Assembly: GCF_001431405.1 (NCBI RefSeq)
Contig: NZ_LDJL01000004.1
Location: forward strand, 124,001 to 188,000
DNA from: Pseudoxanthomonas dokdonensis
Lineage (GTDB): Bacteria > Pseudomonadota > Gammaproteobacteria > Xanthomonadales > Xanthomonadaceae
Reading direction: 5' to 3'
Length of the DNA stretch: 64,000 nt
In this document: positions 10,603-20,221 of the stretch, piece by piece
Numbering within the stretch: position 1 is the stretch's first letter
How the letters are laid out: every line of letters begins with the position of its first letter
The notes under the pieces: generated by a model
The model's input: only the letters and a program-made list of their open reading frames with translations
Databases searched by the model: none
What the model was told of the DNA's origin: nothing
Translations under genes and position numbers: made by a program

Positions 10603-12000
10603 TTGATCAAGCCGCGCACGCCGCCCGGGGTCATGGAGTTGCTGCCCCGCGAGCAAATCGCGTTCCAGCGGATGCTGGACACCATCCGCCGCAACTACGA
10701 ACGCTTCGGCTTCCTGCCGGTGGAGACGCCGGTGTTCGAGCTGTCGGAAACGCTGTTGACCAAGTCCGGGGGCGAGACCGAACGCCAGGTGTACTTCGTC
10801 CAGTCCACCGGTGCGCTGGCCAACGCCGCCGAGGCCGGGGCGACGGCGGGGTTGCCGGAGCTGGCGCTGCGCTTCGACCTGACCGTGCCGCTGGCGCGCT
10901 ACGTCGCCGAGCACGAACACGACCTGACATTCCCGTTCCGCCGCTACCAGATCCAGCGCGTCTACCGCGGCGAGCGCGCCCAGCGCGGCCGCTTCCGCGA
11001 GTTCTACCAGTGCGACATCGACGTCATCGGCAAGGACGCGCTGAGCATCCGTTTCGATGCCGAGGTGCTGGCGGTCATCCATGCGGTCTTCAGTGACCTG
11101 GGCATCGGTGCGTTCACCGTGCAGTTGAACAACCGCAAGCTGATGCGTGGCTTCTTCGAAGGCCTGGGCGTGGCCGACGGCGACCAGCAGATGGCGGTGC
11201 TGCGCGAGGTCGACAAGCTGGACAAGCGCGGCGCCGATTACGTGCGCGAGACGCTGACTGGCGCCGGTTTCGGTCTCGACGCCGACACCGTGCAGAAGAT
11301 CCTCGACTTCGTCGCGGTGCGTTCCAGCGGGCACGCCGACGCGCTGGCCAGGCTGGACGCGCTGGGCAGCGGCAGCGAGGTCTTCAACCAGGGCATCGCC
11401 GAACTGCGCGAGGTGCTGGCGCTGGTGCAGGCGCTGGGGGTACCGGAAACCGACTACAGCCTCAACCTGTCGATTGCCCGTGGCTTGGACTATTACACCG
11501 GCACCGTCTACGAAACCCAGCTGGATGACTATCCACAGATCGGTTCGATCTGTTCCGGTGGCCGTTACGAAAACCTGGCCAGCCAGTACAGCAAGTCGAA
11601 GCTGCCCGGCGTCGGCATCTCGATTGGCCTCAGCCGCCTGTTCTGGCAGTTGCGCGATGCTGGCCTGATCAGCGGCAGCGAAAGCAGCAGCGTGCAGGCG
11701 CTGGTGGCATTGATGGACGATGCCGGGCTGGCGGATTCGCTGGACATCGGCCGGCGCCTGCGCGCGGCGGGCATCAATACCGAAGTGCAGATGGAAAGCC
11801 GCAAGCTGGCCAAGCAGTTCCAGTACGCCTCGCGTGCCGGCATCCGCTTCGTGGTACTGGCCGGCGAGGACGAAAATGCCCGCGGCGTGGTCACCGTCAA
11901 GGACCTGTTCCGTGAGCAGCAGTTCGAAGTGCCACGCGACGATTTGGCCTCCAGCCTCAATGTCGAACTCGAGCAGGCACGGGTGCTGGCCGGCCGCTGA
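10603..12000 (+). CDS. hisS: histidyl-tRNA synthetase
   Basis: This 465-residue class II aminoacyl-tRNA synthetase charges tRNA-His. Motif 2-like segments [11 protein letters not shown] and [12 protein letters not shown], the histidine-specific loop [13 protein letters not shown], and [11 protein letters not shown] are intact, and a C-terminal anticodon-binding domain follows (about 365-460). The TTG at 10603 is chosen because a CGGAG ribosome binding site lies at 10591-10595 and the resulting N-terminus, MIKPRTPPG, suits the family. It lies directly before the histidine ammonia-lyase-like gene and less than 3 kb before the his operon, so histidine-related genes are grouped here. Confidence 0.96.
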   Translation: MIKPRTPPGVMELLPREQIAFQRMLDTIRRNYERFGFLPVETPVFELSETLLTKSGGETERQVYFVQSTGALANAAEAGATAGLPELALRFDLTVPLARYVAEHEHDLTFPFRRYQIQRVYRGERAQRGRFREFYQCDIDVIGKDALSIRFDAEVLAVIHAVFSDLGIGAFTVQLNNRKLMRGFFEGLGVADGDQQMAVLREVDKLDKRGADYVRETLTGAGFGLDADTVQKILDFVAVRSSGHADALARLDALGSGSEVFNQGIAELREVLALVQALGVPETDYSLNLSIARGLDYYTGTVYETQLDDYPQIGSICSGGRYENLASQYSKSKLPGVGISIGLSRLFWQLRDAGLISGSESSSVQALVALMDDAGLADSLDIGRRLRAAGINTEVQMESRKLAKQFQYASRAGIRFVVLAGEDENARGVVTVKDLFREQQFEVPRDDLASSLNVELEQARVLAGR

Positions 12001-12120
12001 CGCCGCCACTTTGTCTCCAGCACCAGCCAGACCCATCGCATGCCGCAGGCATGTGATCGGATGTACTCACCAGGAAGCAGGGCGCCGCCGCGTTGCTGCC
12101 GCAAGCAAAGGATTACCAAG

Positions 12121-14013
12121 ATGAAACCGATTCAACTGGATGGACGTTCGCTGACCCGCGACAAGCTGGTCGAAATCGCCTATGGCGCGTCCATCGAACT
12201 GGACGCCAATGCGCTGAAGGCAGTGGCCCGCGCCGCCGACTTCCTGGCCGAACAGGTGCGTCGCGAGGAGCCGATTTATGGCGTTTCCACCGGCTTTGGC
12301 AGCAATGCCGACAAGCTGCTGGGCGCGCGCCCGCTGCGCGACGACCTGCCGGGTGCGACCCGCTCCAATCACTCGCTGCATGAAGAACTGCAGTACAACC
12401 TGATCGTCACCCATGCGGTCTGCGTCGGCGAGCCGATGGCACCGGAAGTGGTACGGGCGATGCTCGGCATCCGCATCAACACCCTGCTCAAGGGCCATTC
12501 CGGAATCCGCGTGCAGACCCTGCAGGCGCTGGCCGACATGCTCAACAGCGGCATCGTACCGGTGGTGCCGGAACTGGGTTCGGTCGGTGCCTCCGGCGAT
12601 CTGGCGCCACTGTCGCACCTGGCCATCGTATTGCTGGGCAAGGGCGAAGCTTTCTACCAAGGCGAGCGGATGAGCGGTGCACAGGCGCTGCAACGTGCTG
12701 GCCTGCAACCGGTAACGCTGTCCTACAAGGAAGGCCTGGCGCTGAACAACGGCACCGCGCAGATGCTGGCGATGGGGGTGCTGGCGATCTACCGGATGGA
12801 AAAACTGCTGGACACCGCCGACCTTGCCGCGGCGATGACGATCGATGCATTTGCCGGTCGCCTGGGTGCCTTCGCCGAACAGGTGCATGCGTTGCGCCCA
12901 CATCCGGGCCAGGTCCAGGTGGCGGCACAGCTGCGTGATCTGCTGTCCGGCTCGACCCTGGCCGACATCGCCTATCACCTGGTACCGCGCTTCCGGCCGT
13001 GGCTGCCGAGCAGCTGGCAGACCGCCGAAGCCCAGCAGCTGCGCTTCGACATCGGCTGGGACTGGGTACCCAGCGATCAGCGCCACGGCCGTGAGAAGTT
13101 CTACCAGCGTTTCCGTCCGTTCCGTGGCGGCAAGAAGCACCAGCCGCAGGACAGCTACTCGCTGCGTTGCATCCCGCAGGTACACGGCGCCGTGCGTGAT
13201 GCGCTGGAACAGGCCAAGCGGGTGATGGAAGTCGAGTTGAATGCGGTCACCGACAACCCGCTGATCTTTCCCGACGACACCGACGCCAATCATGTTGAAG
13301 AGCAGGTGATTTCGGCCGGCCATTTCCACGGTATGCCGTTGGCGCTGGCGATGAGCTACCTGAAGGCTGCGCTGCCGACCCTGGCCTCGATTTCCGAACG
13401 TCGCCTCAACAAGCTGGTCGACCCGGCGACCAATGACGGCTTGCCGGCGTTTCTGATTGGCAACGAGGACGGTACCGAATCCGGTCATATGATCGTGCAG
13501 TACACCGCTGCGGCGATCGTCAATGATCTGGCCAGCCGCGCCCACCCGACCTCGGTGTACTCGGTGCCGACCAGTGCCAACGCCGAGGATCATGTATCGA
13601 TGGGGGCCAACGAAGCACGCCATGTGCTGGCCATGCTCAGCGACGTGTCCAAGGTCATCGCGCTGGAGATCTATACCGCCGCGCAGGCCCTGGATCTGCG
13701 CCGCGACATGATCAACGCCGCCCGTCAGCTGGCCCGTGAGGCGGATGCCGAAACCCTGGCCGGCAAGATCGCCGGTGGGCCAATGCCGGGCGCACCCGGC
13801 CGCGAAGCGTTCATCGCCGAAGTCGAAGCATTGCGCGCCGAGCTGGCCGCCAGCGAAGAGTTCCATCCCGGTACCGCCGTAGCCGCGGCCCATCGCGTCG
13901 TGCGTGAACGGATTCCGTTCCTCGAACGCGACCGCGCCCTCGATGGCGAAGTCGCCACCGCAATCCAGCTGATTGCCTCCGGCGATCTGCTGCGCGCCGT
14001 CCACCTGCGCTGA
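12121..14013 (+). CDS. histidine/aromatic amino acid ammonia-lyase family protein, enlarged
   Basis: This 630-residue protein belongs to the MIO-dependent lyase family, which removes ammonia from histidine, phenylalanine or tyrosine. The triad that forms the MIO cofactor is A157-S158-G159 in GSVGASGDLAP. The catalytic Tyr region YGVSTGFG is at 53-60, H98 occupies the selectivity position, NNGT is at 209-212, and SANAEDHVSM at 486-494 keeps the Glu-Asp-His seen in histidine ammonia-lyases. It is about 120 residues longer than a usual HutH. Some 60 extra residues rich in Trp, Arg and Phe (about 280-340) sit before QDSYSLRC, and the C-terminus is also extended. No hutU, hutI or hutG is nearby. 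Histidine is a plausible substrate but not proven; an aromatic substrate or a mutase activity is possible. Confidence 0.85.
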   Translation: MKPIQLDGRSLTRDKLVEIAYGASIELDANALKAVARAADFLAEQVRREEPIYGVSTGFGSNADKLLGARPLRDDLPGATRSNHSLHEELQYNLIVTHAVCVGEPMAPEVVRAMLGIRINTLLKGHSGIRVQTLQALADMLNSGIVPVVPELGSVGASGDLAPLSHLAIVLLGKGEAFYQGERMSGAQALQRAGLQPVTLSYKEGLALNNGTAQMLAMGVLAIYRMEKLLDTADLAAAMTIDAFAGRLGAFAEQVHALRPHPGQVQVAAQLRDLLSGSTLADIAYHLVPRFRPWLPSSWQTAEAQQLRFDIGWDWVPSDQRHGREKFYQRFRPFRGGKKHQPQDSYSLRCIPQVHGAVRDALEQAKRVMEVELNAVTDNPLIFPDDTDANHVEEQVISAGHFHGMPLALAMSYLKAALPTLASISERRLNKLVDPATNDGLPAFLIGNEDGTESGHMIVQYTAAAIVNDLASRAHPTSVYSVPTSANAEDHVSMGANEARHVLAMLSDVSKVIALEIYTAAQALDLRRDMINAARQLAREADAETLAGKIAGGPMPGAPGREAFIAEVEALRAELAASEEFHPGTAVAAAHRVVRERIPFLERDRALDGEVATAIQLIASGDLLRAVHLR

Positions 14014-14014
14014 G

Positions 14015-14803
14015 GTAGAGCGGAGCTCGCTCCGCTGCACCCTCCGAAGCTCGGTGTCCCGGCAATCGCAGCCGAGCAAGCTCGGCTCTACGGTCCAGTC
14101 GTGCATGCACCCTGCGTAGAGCGGAGCTCGCTCCGCTGCCTCCCTCCGAAGCCCGATATCCCGGTAAAAGCAGCCGAGCAAGCTCGGCTCTACGGTCCAG
14201 TCGTGCATGCACCCCGTGTAGAGCCGAGCTTGCTCCGCTGCCTCCCTCCGAAGCCCGATATCCCGGTAAAAGCAGCCGAGCAAGCTCGGCTCTACGGTCC
14301 AGTCGTGTATGCGCCCTGCGTAGAGCGGAGCTCGCTCCGCTGCACCCTCCGAGGCTCGATATCCCGGTAAAAGCAGCCGAGCAAGCTCGGCTCTACGGTC
14401 CGGTCGTGTATGCAGCCCGTGTAGAGCGGAGCTTGCTCCGCTGCACCGCTACGAGCCTTAATCTCCCGGTAAAAGCAGCCGAGCAAGCTCGGCTCTGCGG
14501 TCCGGTCGTGCATGCACCCCGTGTAGAGCGGAGCTTGCTCCGCTGCCTCCCTCCGAAGCCCGATATCCCGGTAAAAGCAGCCGAGCAAGCTCGGCTCTAC
14601 GGTCCAGTCGTGTATGCGCCCTGCGTAGAGCGGAGCTCGCTCCGCTGCACCCTCCGAGGCTCGATATCCCGTTAAAAACAGCCGAGCAAGCCCGGCTCTA
14701 CGGTCCAGTCGTGCATGCAGCCCGTGTAGAGCGGAGCTTGCTCCGCTGCATCCCTCCGAAGCTCGATATCCCGGTAAAAGCCGCCGAGCAAGCCCGGCTC
14801 TAC
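14015..14803. repeat. tandem array of eight BIME-like REP pairs (GTAG type)
   Basis: Eight units begin with GTAGAG at 14015, 14116, 14218, 14320, 14421, 14523, 14625 and 14726, a period of 101-102 bases. Each unit holds one REP palindrome (GTAGAGCGGAGC facing GCTCCGCTGC), a spacer of about 40 bases containing CTCCGAAGC-type sequence and CCGGTAAAAGC, then an inverted second REP whose stem is GCCGAGC/GCTCGGC and which ends in CTAC, then a linker of about 20 bases (CGGTCCAGTCGTGCATGC). The GTAG-headed palindrome matches the SMAG/GTAG class of REP elements known in Stenotrophomonas. The array starts one base after the lyase stop codon. Frames running through it are not genes. Confidence 0.95.
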
Positions 14804-14900
14804 GCCTACGCAATCAGTATCGCCAGCGGTAGCGGACGGAAAAATGAACAGTTCGGCCCAGAACCGCAGCCATGGTTGCCAGCGTTGCACCGTTGCGCTA

Positions 14901-14922
14901 ATGTACTAACGCGTTAATACAT
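14901..14922. promoter_or_regulatory. 22-bp operator palindrome ahead of hisR and the his operon
   Basis: The left half ATGTACTAACG and the reverse complement of the right half, ATGTATTAACG, match at 10 of 11 positions. It ends 10 bases before the hisR ATG and overlaps the probable -10 region (TAATAC at 14915-14920), with TTGCGC at 14893-14898 as a candidate -35. The half-site TGTACTA resembles the half-site of the enterobacterial TrpR operator, which suits a TrpR-family regulator controlling itself and the his genes. Confidence 0.8.
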
Positions 14923-14932
14923 AAGCATAGCC

Positions 14933-15262
14933 ATGAAACGTCGTTCCATCGTCGAAAAAGCATCGGAATTCCCCGCCCTTGATGCACTTGCCGCGGCCCT
15001 GGCAGCGCTGCCCAGGGCCGACGATGTGCGCGCATTCCTCGAGGATCTGTGCACGCCGGCCGAGCTGGAGGCGATGTCGGACCGCTGGCGGGTAGTACCG
15101 TTGCTGCTGAAGGGCGTGCCGTATCGCGAAATCCATGAACTTACCCAGGTCAGCGTGACCACCATCGGCCGCGTCGCCCGCACCCTGGAACGCGGTGCCG
15201 GCGGTTACGCCATTGCCGCGCGCAAGGCCAGCCGCGCCTCCGCCTCCAACCGGGCTTCCTGA
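14933..15262 (+). CDS. hisR: TrpR/YerC-family transcriptional regulator, probable histidine repressor
   Basis: This 109-residue protein has the all-helical TrpR/YerC fold. The region [17 protein letters not shown] (about 40-56) and the helix-turn-helix [20 protein letters not shown] (about 64-83) are typical. It lies immediately in front of hisG, one base apart, and just after a 22-bp palindrome. Predicted regulons of Xanthomonadales include a TrpR-family HisR acting on histidine genes, and the symbol is used in that sense. No Shine-Dalgarno sequence is visible before the ATG, and the presumed transcription start is only a few bases upstream, so a leaderless or nearly leaderless mRNA is likely. 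The corepressor is presumably histidine, by inference. Confidence 0.88.
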   Translation: MKRRSIVEKASEFPALDALAAALAALPRADDVRAFLEDLCTPAELEAMSDRWRVVPLLLKGVPYREIHELTQVSVTTIGRVARTLERGAGGYAIAARKASRASASNRAS

Positions 15263-15263
15263 C

Positions 15264-16178
15264 ATGACCCCTTTGAGCAACGGCACCTCGCGTGACCGTC
15301 TACGCATCGCCATCCAGAAAAGCGGCAGGCTGGCGGAACCGGCACGCGCCTTGTTGTCGGCCTGTGGCCTGAGCTGGCGCGAAAGCCGCGACAAGCTGTT
15401 CTGCTACGGCGAATCGCTGCCGGTTGATCTGTTGCTGGTCCGCGACGACGACATTCCGGGCTTGATTGCCGATGGCGTCTGCGACTTCGGCGTGGTGGGA
15501 CGCAACGAGCTCAACGAACAGGCCGGCGCCCGCCAGAGCATCGGTCTGCCGGCGGCCTATCAGGAGCTGCGCGCACTCGGCTTCGGTGGTTGCCGACTGA
15601 TGCTGGCGGTGCCGGAGGCCTGGCAATGGAGTGGTCCCGAGCAGCTGCAGGGCACCCGCATTGCCACCAGCTACCCGGCGATCCTGGCCCAGTGGTTGCA
15701 GGAGCAGGGCGTGCAGGCGAGTGTGGTCGAATTGTCCGGCTCGGTGGAAATCGCCCCCAAGCTGGGGACCGCGGATCTGATCTGCGATCTGGTCTCCAGC
15801 GGCGCCACCCTGGCTGCCAATCAGCTCAAGCCGGTGCAGACCTTGCTGGAAAGCGAAGCGGTGCTGGCCGGGCCGGTGCGCCGCTTCGAGGATCAGCGTG
15901 CGCAACTGGCGGCGATGCTGTTGCGACGGATGGATGGCGTGCTCAAGCTGAAGGACAGCAAGCTGCTGATGTTCCGCGCCGAACGCGCCACCGTCGCTGA
16001 ACTGACTCGATTGCTACCTGATGCCGAACCATTGACCACGCTAGCAGGCAGCGAAGAAGGTCCGCTGTCGTTGCAGACCATGTGTCACGGCGCGGTCACT
16101 TGGCAGCGGCTGGAAGAGCTGGAGCGCGCTGGCGCCCAGGGCCTGATGGTGTTGTCGGTCGAGAGGTCGCTGGCATGA
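15264..16178 (+). CDS. hisG: ATP phosphoribosyltransferase, long form
   Basis: This 304-residue enzyme condenses ATP with PRPP, the first and normally feedback-inhibited step of histidine synthesis. [12 protein letters not shown] begins the catalytic domain, [13 protein letters not shown] near residue 172 is the PRPP-binding signature, and residues from about 220 onward form the regulatory HisG-C domain that distinguishes the long, hexameric form from the HisZ-dependent short form. It starts one base after hisR and its stop overlaps the hisD ATG by 4 bases. Confidence 0.96.
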   Translation: MTPLSNGTSRDRLRIAIQKSGRLAEPARALLSACGLSWRESRDKLFCYGESLPVDLLLVRDDDIPGLIADGVCDFGVVGRNELNEQAGARQSIGLPAAYQELRALGFGGCRLMLAVPEAWQWSGPEQLQGTRIATSYPAILAQWLQEQGVQASVVELSGSVEIAPKLGTADLICDLVSSGATLAANQLKPVQTLLESEAVLAGPVRRFEDQRAQLAAMLLRRMDGVLKLKDSKLLMFRAERATVAELTRLLPDAEPLTTLAGSEEGPLSLQTMCHGAVTWQRLEELERAGAQGLMVLSVERSLA

Positions 16179-17473
16179 AGCGATTGCAGTGGGCGGCCTT
16201 GAGCGCGGTCGAGCGCGAACAGGCCTTGACCCGACCCGTGCAGGAAGTGGCGCTGAAAACCCGCGACATCGTTGCCGATTTGCTGCGCCAGGTGCGCGAA
16301 GGTGGCGATCAGGCGCTGAGCGAGATTACCCAGCGCCTGGATCGGACCCGGATGGATTCGTTCAAGGTCGATGACGACGAGTTCGCCGCGGCAGAAGCCG
16401 CCATAGACAGCGACTTGCGTGAAGCGATGACGCAGGCCGCCGAACGCATCCGCGCCTTCCATGCCGCCGGCATGATTGTCGATTACACGGTGCAGACCGC
16501 ACCCGGGGTCAGCTGCGAGCGGATGATGCGACCGATTGGCCGGGTTGGGTTGTATGTACCGGCGGGCAGTGCGCCTTTGCCATCCACCGCGTTGATGCTG
16601 GGAGTGCCATCGCAGTTGGCCGGTTGCTCACAAGTGGTGTTGTGCACACCACCACGCCAGGACGGCAGCGCCGATCCGGCGGTGCTGGTGGCGGCGCGGA
16701 TGTGTGGCATCGAGCAGGTGTTCAAGCTTGGCGGCGCGCAGGCGATTGCGGCGATGGCCCATGGCACCGCCAGCGTGCCGAAATGCGACAAGTTGTTTGG
16801 TCCCGGCAACAGCTATGTCACCGAAGCCAAGCAGCAGGTCGCGCAAAGCGGTGTTGCCGCCATTGACATGCCGGCCGGTCCCTCGGAAGTGCTGGTGATC
16901 GCCGATGCTGGTGCCAACCCGGCCTTTGTCGCCGCGGATCTGTTGTCGCAGGCCGAACATGGCCCGGATTCGCAGGTGCTGTTGTTGTCCGACAGCGCGG
17001 CAATGATCGAGCAGGTGCAGGCTGATATCGAGCGTCAGCTACCGCTGCTGCCTCGGGCAGAGATCGCGCATCAGTCATTGCAGCAATCGAGGTTGATCGA
17101 GGTCGATACGCTGGAAGATGCCTTTGCAATCAGCAATCGCTACGCGCCGGAACACCTGATCCTGGCGCTGCGCCAACCGCGTGACTGGCTGGCCAGGGTT
17201 CAGGCGGCCGGTTCGGTATTCCTTGGCGATTACACCCCCGAAGCACTCGGTGACTATTGCAGCGGTACCAACCATGTGTTGCCGACCAATGGCGCGGCGC
17301 GCGCCTACAGTGGGGTCAGCGTTGGCAGCTTCCAGAACGCGATCAGTGTGCAGGCCGCCAGCGCCCACGGCATCGCCGGCATCGGTGGCGGCGCGGTGGT
17401 GATGGCCCAGGCCGAAGGCCTGCATGCGCACGCCAATGCGGTTGCGTTGCGTCTGCAGGCGGTATCGATATGA
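16175..17473 (+). CDS. hisD: histidinol dehydrogenase
   Basis: This 432-residue zinc enzyme carries out the last two oxidations, from L-histidinol to histidine. The NAD-binding stretch [12 protein letters not shown], the catalytic Glu-His pair in [12 protein letters not shown] (about residues 258-269) and the C-terminal [13 protein letters not shown] segment are present. The ATG lies inside the hisG stop (ATGA) and the stop overlaps the hisC start in the same manner. The order G-D-C-B-H-A-F-I equals that of enteric bacteria. Confidence 0.96.
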   Translation: MKRLQWAALSAVEREQALTRPVQEVALKTRDIVADLLRQVREGGDQALSEITQRLDRTRMDSFKVDDDEFAAAEAAIDSDLREAMTQAAERIRAFHAAGMIVDYTVQTAPGVSCERMMRPIGRVGLYVPAGSAPLPSTALMLGVPSQLAGCSQVVLCTPPRQDGSADPAVLVAARMCGIEQVFKLGGAQAIAAMAHGTASVPKCDKLFGPGNSYVTEAKQQVAQSGVAAIDMPAGPSEVLVIADAGANPAFVAADLLSQAEHGPDSQVLLLSDSAAMIEQVQADIERQLPLLPRAEIAHQSLQQSRLIEVDTLEDAFAISNRYAPEHLILALRQPRDWLARVQAAGSVFLGDYTPEALGDYCSGTNHVLPTNGAARAYSGVSVGSFQNAISVQAASAHGIAGIGGGAVVMAQAEGLHAHANAVALRLQAVSI

Positions 17474-18552
17474 GCAACGTGCTGGAACTGGTACGCGCGG
17501 ATTTGCGCGGATTTGCCGGCTACAAATCGGCCCGCAGCGAATCCCTACAAGGCGATGTCTGGCTCAATGCCAATGAATCGGCCTGGGCCAATCCGGCCGA
17601 CAGCAGCGGCAGCAGCCGCCGCTACCCGGAACCGCAACCATCACGGTTGCGGCAGACGCTGGCGCAGCTGTATCAATGCCGACCTGAGCAGTTGCTGCTC
17701 GGCCGTGGCAGTGATGAAGCCATCGACCTGCTGGTCCGCGTGCTGTGCGAGCCAGGCCGTGATGCAGTGCTGGTGACGCCGCCGGTATTCGGCATGTATG
17801 CGGTTTCCGCACGCCTGCAGAACGCGGTGTTGGTCGAGGTGCCATTGCAGGACGGGCCGGAGGGTTTTGTCTGTGATCTGGCTGCAGTCGAGAGCAGGGC
17901 CCGGCAGACCCGCAGCAAACTGGTGTTCCTGTGCTCACCGTCGAATCCGACCGGTGGACTGGTGCCGTTGGACGCCATCGCCACGTTGGCGCGGCAGTTG
18001 CGCGGGCAGTCGCTGGTGGTGGTGGATGAAGCCTACGCGGAATTTTCCAGTCAGGCTTCAGCGGTCAGCCTGATGACCGAACACGACAACATCGCGGTGT
18101 TGCGGACCTTGTCCAAGGCACATGCACTGGCGGCGGCGCGGGTCGGCGTGGTGATCGCTGAGGAGGCGTTGATTGCTGTGCTGCGCGCCTGCCAGGCCCC
18201 TTATCCGCTGCCGACGCCGTGCGTGGAGCTGGCGTTGGCGGGGCTCTCGGCCGAAGCACTGCAACAGACCGGCGAACGTGTCGCCAGCATCATCAGCGAG
18301 CGCGAGCGCATGCAATTGCAGTTGCAGCAGATGTCGGGGGTGCGCTCGGTCTATCCGTCGCAGGGCAACTATCTGCTGGTCCGTTTTGACGATGCGCAGG
18401 CAGCATTCGAGCGCCTGCTGGCAGCCGGCGTGGTGGTGCGTGATCAACGTGGCGCACCACAGTTGCAGGATGCCTTGCGCATTACCATCGGCCTTGCCGA
18501 ACACAACCAGCGCGTGCTGCAGGCATTGCGCCAACAGGAGATCGCGGCGTGA
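17470..18552 (+). CDS. hisC: histidinol-phosphate aminotransferase
   Basis: This 360-residue pyridoxal-phosphate enzyme of aminotransferase fold I transfers an amino group from glutamate to imidazole-acetol phosphate. The PLP lysine is in [16 protein letters not shown], preceded by the Asp of [10 protein letters not shown] and by SNPTG. It starts in the hisD stop codon (ATGA) and ends inside the GTG start of hisB, so it is coupled to both. The start at 17470 gives the usual N-terminus with a short helix and GYKSAR before the conserved LNANES. Confidence 0.95.
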   Translation: MSNVLELVRADLRGFAGYKSARSESLQGDVWLNANESAWANPADSSGSSRRYPEPQPSRLRQTLAQLYQCRPEQLLLGRGSDEAIDLLVRVLCEPGRDAVLVTPPVFGMYAVSARLQNAVLVEVPLQDGPEGFVCDLAAVESRARQTRSKLVFLCSPSNPTGGLVPLDAIATLARQLRGQSLVVVDEAYAEFSSQASAVSLMTEHDNIAVLRTLSKAHALAAARVGVVIAEEALIAVLRACQAPYPLPTPCVELALAGLSAEALQQTGERVASIISERERMQLQLQQMSGVRSVYPSQGNYLLVRFDDAQAAFERLLAAGVVVRDQRGAPQLQDALRITIGLAEHNQRVLQALRQQEIAA

Positions 18553-19622
18553 AACCGATTCTTTTCATCGACCGCGACGGCACCTTGATTGAAGAGCCGG
18601 CGGACTTCCAGATCGACGCTTACGAAAAACTACGCCTGGTCCGCAACGTGGTGCCGGCACTGATCAAGCTGCGCGATGCCGGCTACGAATTTGTCATCAT
18701 CAGCAATCAGGACGGCTTGGGCAGCGAATCGTATCCGCGTGCCAGCTTTGATGGTCCCAATGATCTGATGCTGCAGATATTCGCCAGCCAGGGCATTCAC
18801 TTCCGTGATGTGTTGATCGACGAGAGCTGGCCGCACGAAAACAAGCCGACTCGCAAACCGGGTATTGGTCTGGTCACTGCCTATCTTCAGGATCGCAATA
18901 TCGACTGGCCGCGTTCGGCAATGGTCGGTGACCGCGAAACCGATATCCAGTTTGCCGACAATCTGCGCATCCGTGGTTTCCAATTGAGGACCGCGCAGTT
19001 TGGCGGCGAATGGGATTGGGACGGTATCGCCCACGAGCTGGCTGATGCCCCGCGCCGTGCCAGCGTGCAGCGCAATACCCGCGAAACCCGCATCCGCGTT
19101 GATGTCGATCTGGACCGGGTGGCCGAACCCAAGATCCAGACCGGGCTGCCGTTCTTCGACCACATGCTGGAACAGATCGGCAAGCACGGCGGTTTTTCGC
19201 TGTCGATCCGGACCGACGGCGATCTGCATATCGACGAGCACCACACGGTCGAGGACACCGGACTGGCGCTGGGGCAGGCGCTACGCGAAGCACTCGGTGA
19301 CAAGCGCGGCATCGGCCGTTACGGGTTCACCCTGCCGATGGATGAAACCCTGGCCTCGGCGGCGCTGGATTTCAGCGGCCGACCGTACTTTGTATTCAGC
19401 GGCGAGTTCAAGCGTGAGCGGGTCGGCGACCTGCCCACCGAGCTGGTCCCGCATTTCTTCCGTTCGCTATGCGACGCCTCGGGCTTGAACCTCAACCTCA
19501 GCGTGCAGGGCGACAACGATCACCACAAGGTCGAGGCCTGCTTCAAGGTATTGGCACGGGCATTGCGGCAGGCGATCCGGCGCGAAGGCGCGGAGCTGCC
19601 ATCGACCAAGGGCAGCCTGTAA
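18549..19622 (+). CDS. hisB: bifunctional histidinol-phosphatase / imidazoleglycerol-phosphate dehydratase
   Basis: This 357-residue fusion has an N-terminal HAD phosphatase domain (residues about 1-165, with FIDRDGTL carrying D8 and D10) and a C-terminal dehydratase domain (about 168-357). The manganese-binding histidine clusters of the dehydratase are seen in [23 protein letters not shown] and [12 protein letters not shown]. The fusion is shared with enteric bacteria and xanthomonads. Translation starts with GTG overlapping the hisC stop (GTGA), and the TAA stop shares its last base with the hisH ATG. Confidence 0.97.
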   Translation: MKPILFIDRDGTLIEEPADFQIDAYEKLRLVRNVVPALIKLRDAGYEFVIISNQDGLGSESYPRASFDGPNDLMLQIFASQGIHFRDVLIDESWPHENKPTRKPGIGLVTAYLQDRNIDWPRSAMVGDRETDIQFADNLRIRGFQLRTAQFGGEWDWDGIAHELADAPRRASVQRNTRETRIRVDVDLDRVAEPKIQTGLPFFDHMLEQIGKHGGFSLSIRTDGDLHIDEHHTVEDTGLALGQALREALGDKRGIGRYGFTLPMDETLASAALDFSGRPYFVFSGEFKRERVGDLPTELVPHFFRSLCDASGLNLNLSVQGDNDHHKVEACFKVLARALRQAIRREGAELPSTKGSL

Positions 19623-20221
19623 TGCAGGTCGCGCTCATTGATGCCGGCGGCGCCAACATTGGTTCGGTGCGCTATGCGCTGCAGCGGCTGGGAGTGGAGG
19701 CCGAACTGACCACCGATGCCGAGTGCATCCGAGCCGCCGATCGGGTCATCCTGCCCGGGGTCAGCACCGCGGCGATGGTCATGGACGGCCTGCGTCAGCG
19801 CGGACTGGTCGAGGTGCTGCGCACGCTGCGCACGCCCTTGCTCGGGGTCTGCGTCGGCATGCAGTTGTTGTTCGAGCATTCCGAAGAGGATCAGACCGAC
19901 TGCCTGGGCCTGTTGCCGGGGATAGTACGCAAACTGCCGCTGGCCGCTGGCATCCGGGTGCCGCATATGGGCTGGAATGGCTTGGCGCGGCGGCGTGATG
20001 CGTCGCTGATTGTCGGCATTGGCGAAGGCGCGCATGCCTATTTCGTGCACAGTTATGCAGCGCCGGTGAGCGATGATTGCCTGATGAGTTGCGAGCATGG
20101 ACTGGCCTTCGCCGCTGTGGTCCAGCGCGGCAACGTCGCCGGCGCCCAGTTCCACCCCGAACGCTCGGCCGACATCGGTGCGCGACTGTTGAACAACTTC
20201 CTGGAAACCGGTCTGGCATGA
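19622..20221 (+). CDS. hisH: imidazole glycerol phosphate synthase, glutaminase subunit
   Basis: This 199-residue class I glutamine amidotransferase supplies ammonia to HisF. The nucleophile Cys is in [12 protein letters not shown], and the catalytic His-Glu pair is in GAQFHPERS near the C-terminus. It works as a heterodimer with the HisF product encoded 728 bases downstream. The start codon overlaps the hisB stop by one base and the stop overlaps hisA by four. Confidence 0.95.
   Translation: MQVALIDAGGANIGSVRYALQRLGVEAELTTDAECIRAADRVILPGVSTAAMVMDGLRQRGLVEVLRTLRTPLLGVCVGMQLLFEHSEEDQTDCLGLLPGIVRKLPLAAGIRVPHMGWNGLARRRDASLIVGIGEGAHAYFVHSYAAPVSDDCLMSCEHGLAFAAVVQRGNVAGAQFHPERSADIGARLLNNFLETGLA

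Noticed and set aside
12067-14283. 738-codon open frame on the minus strand opposite the ammonia-lyase
   Set aside because: It lies entirely opposite a clear enzyme gene and runs into the REP array, where it becomes periodic. Its composition is that of antisense of GC-rich coding DNA and no domain is recognisable.
14015-14803. CRISPR array
   Set aside because: Repeats are paired palindromes about 20 bases long and the spacers are near-identical rather than unique. No cas genes are nearby.
14101-14917. Short repetitive open frames within the REP array
   Set aside because: They follow the 102-base repeat period and have no start signals. The repeat explains them.
14804-14932. His-leader attenuator before hisG
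   Set aside because: No short open frame with consecutive His codons and no terminator-antiterminator pair is seen. A repressor palindrome explains control better.
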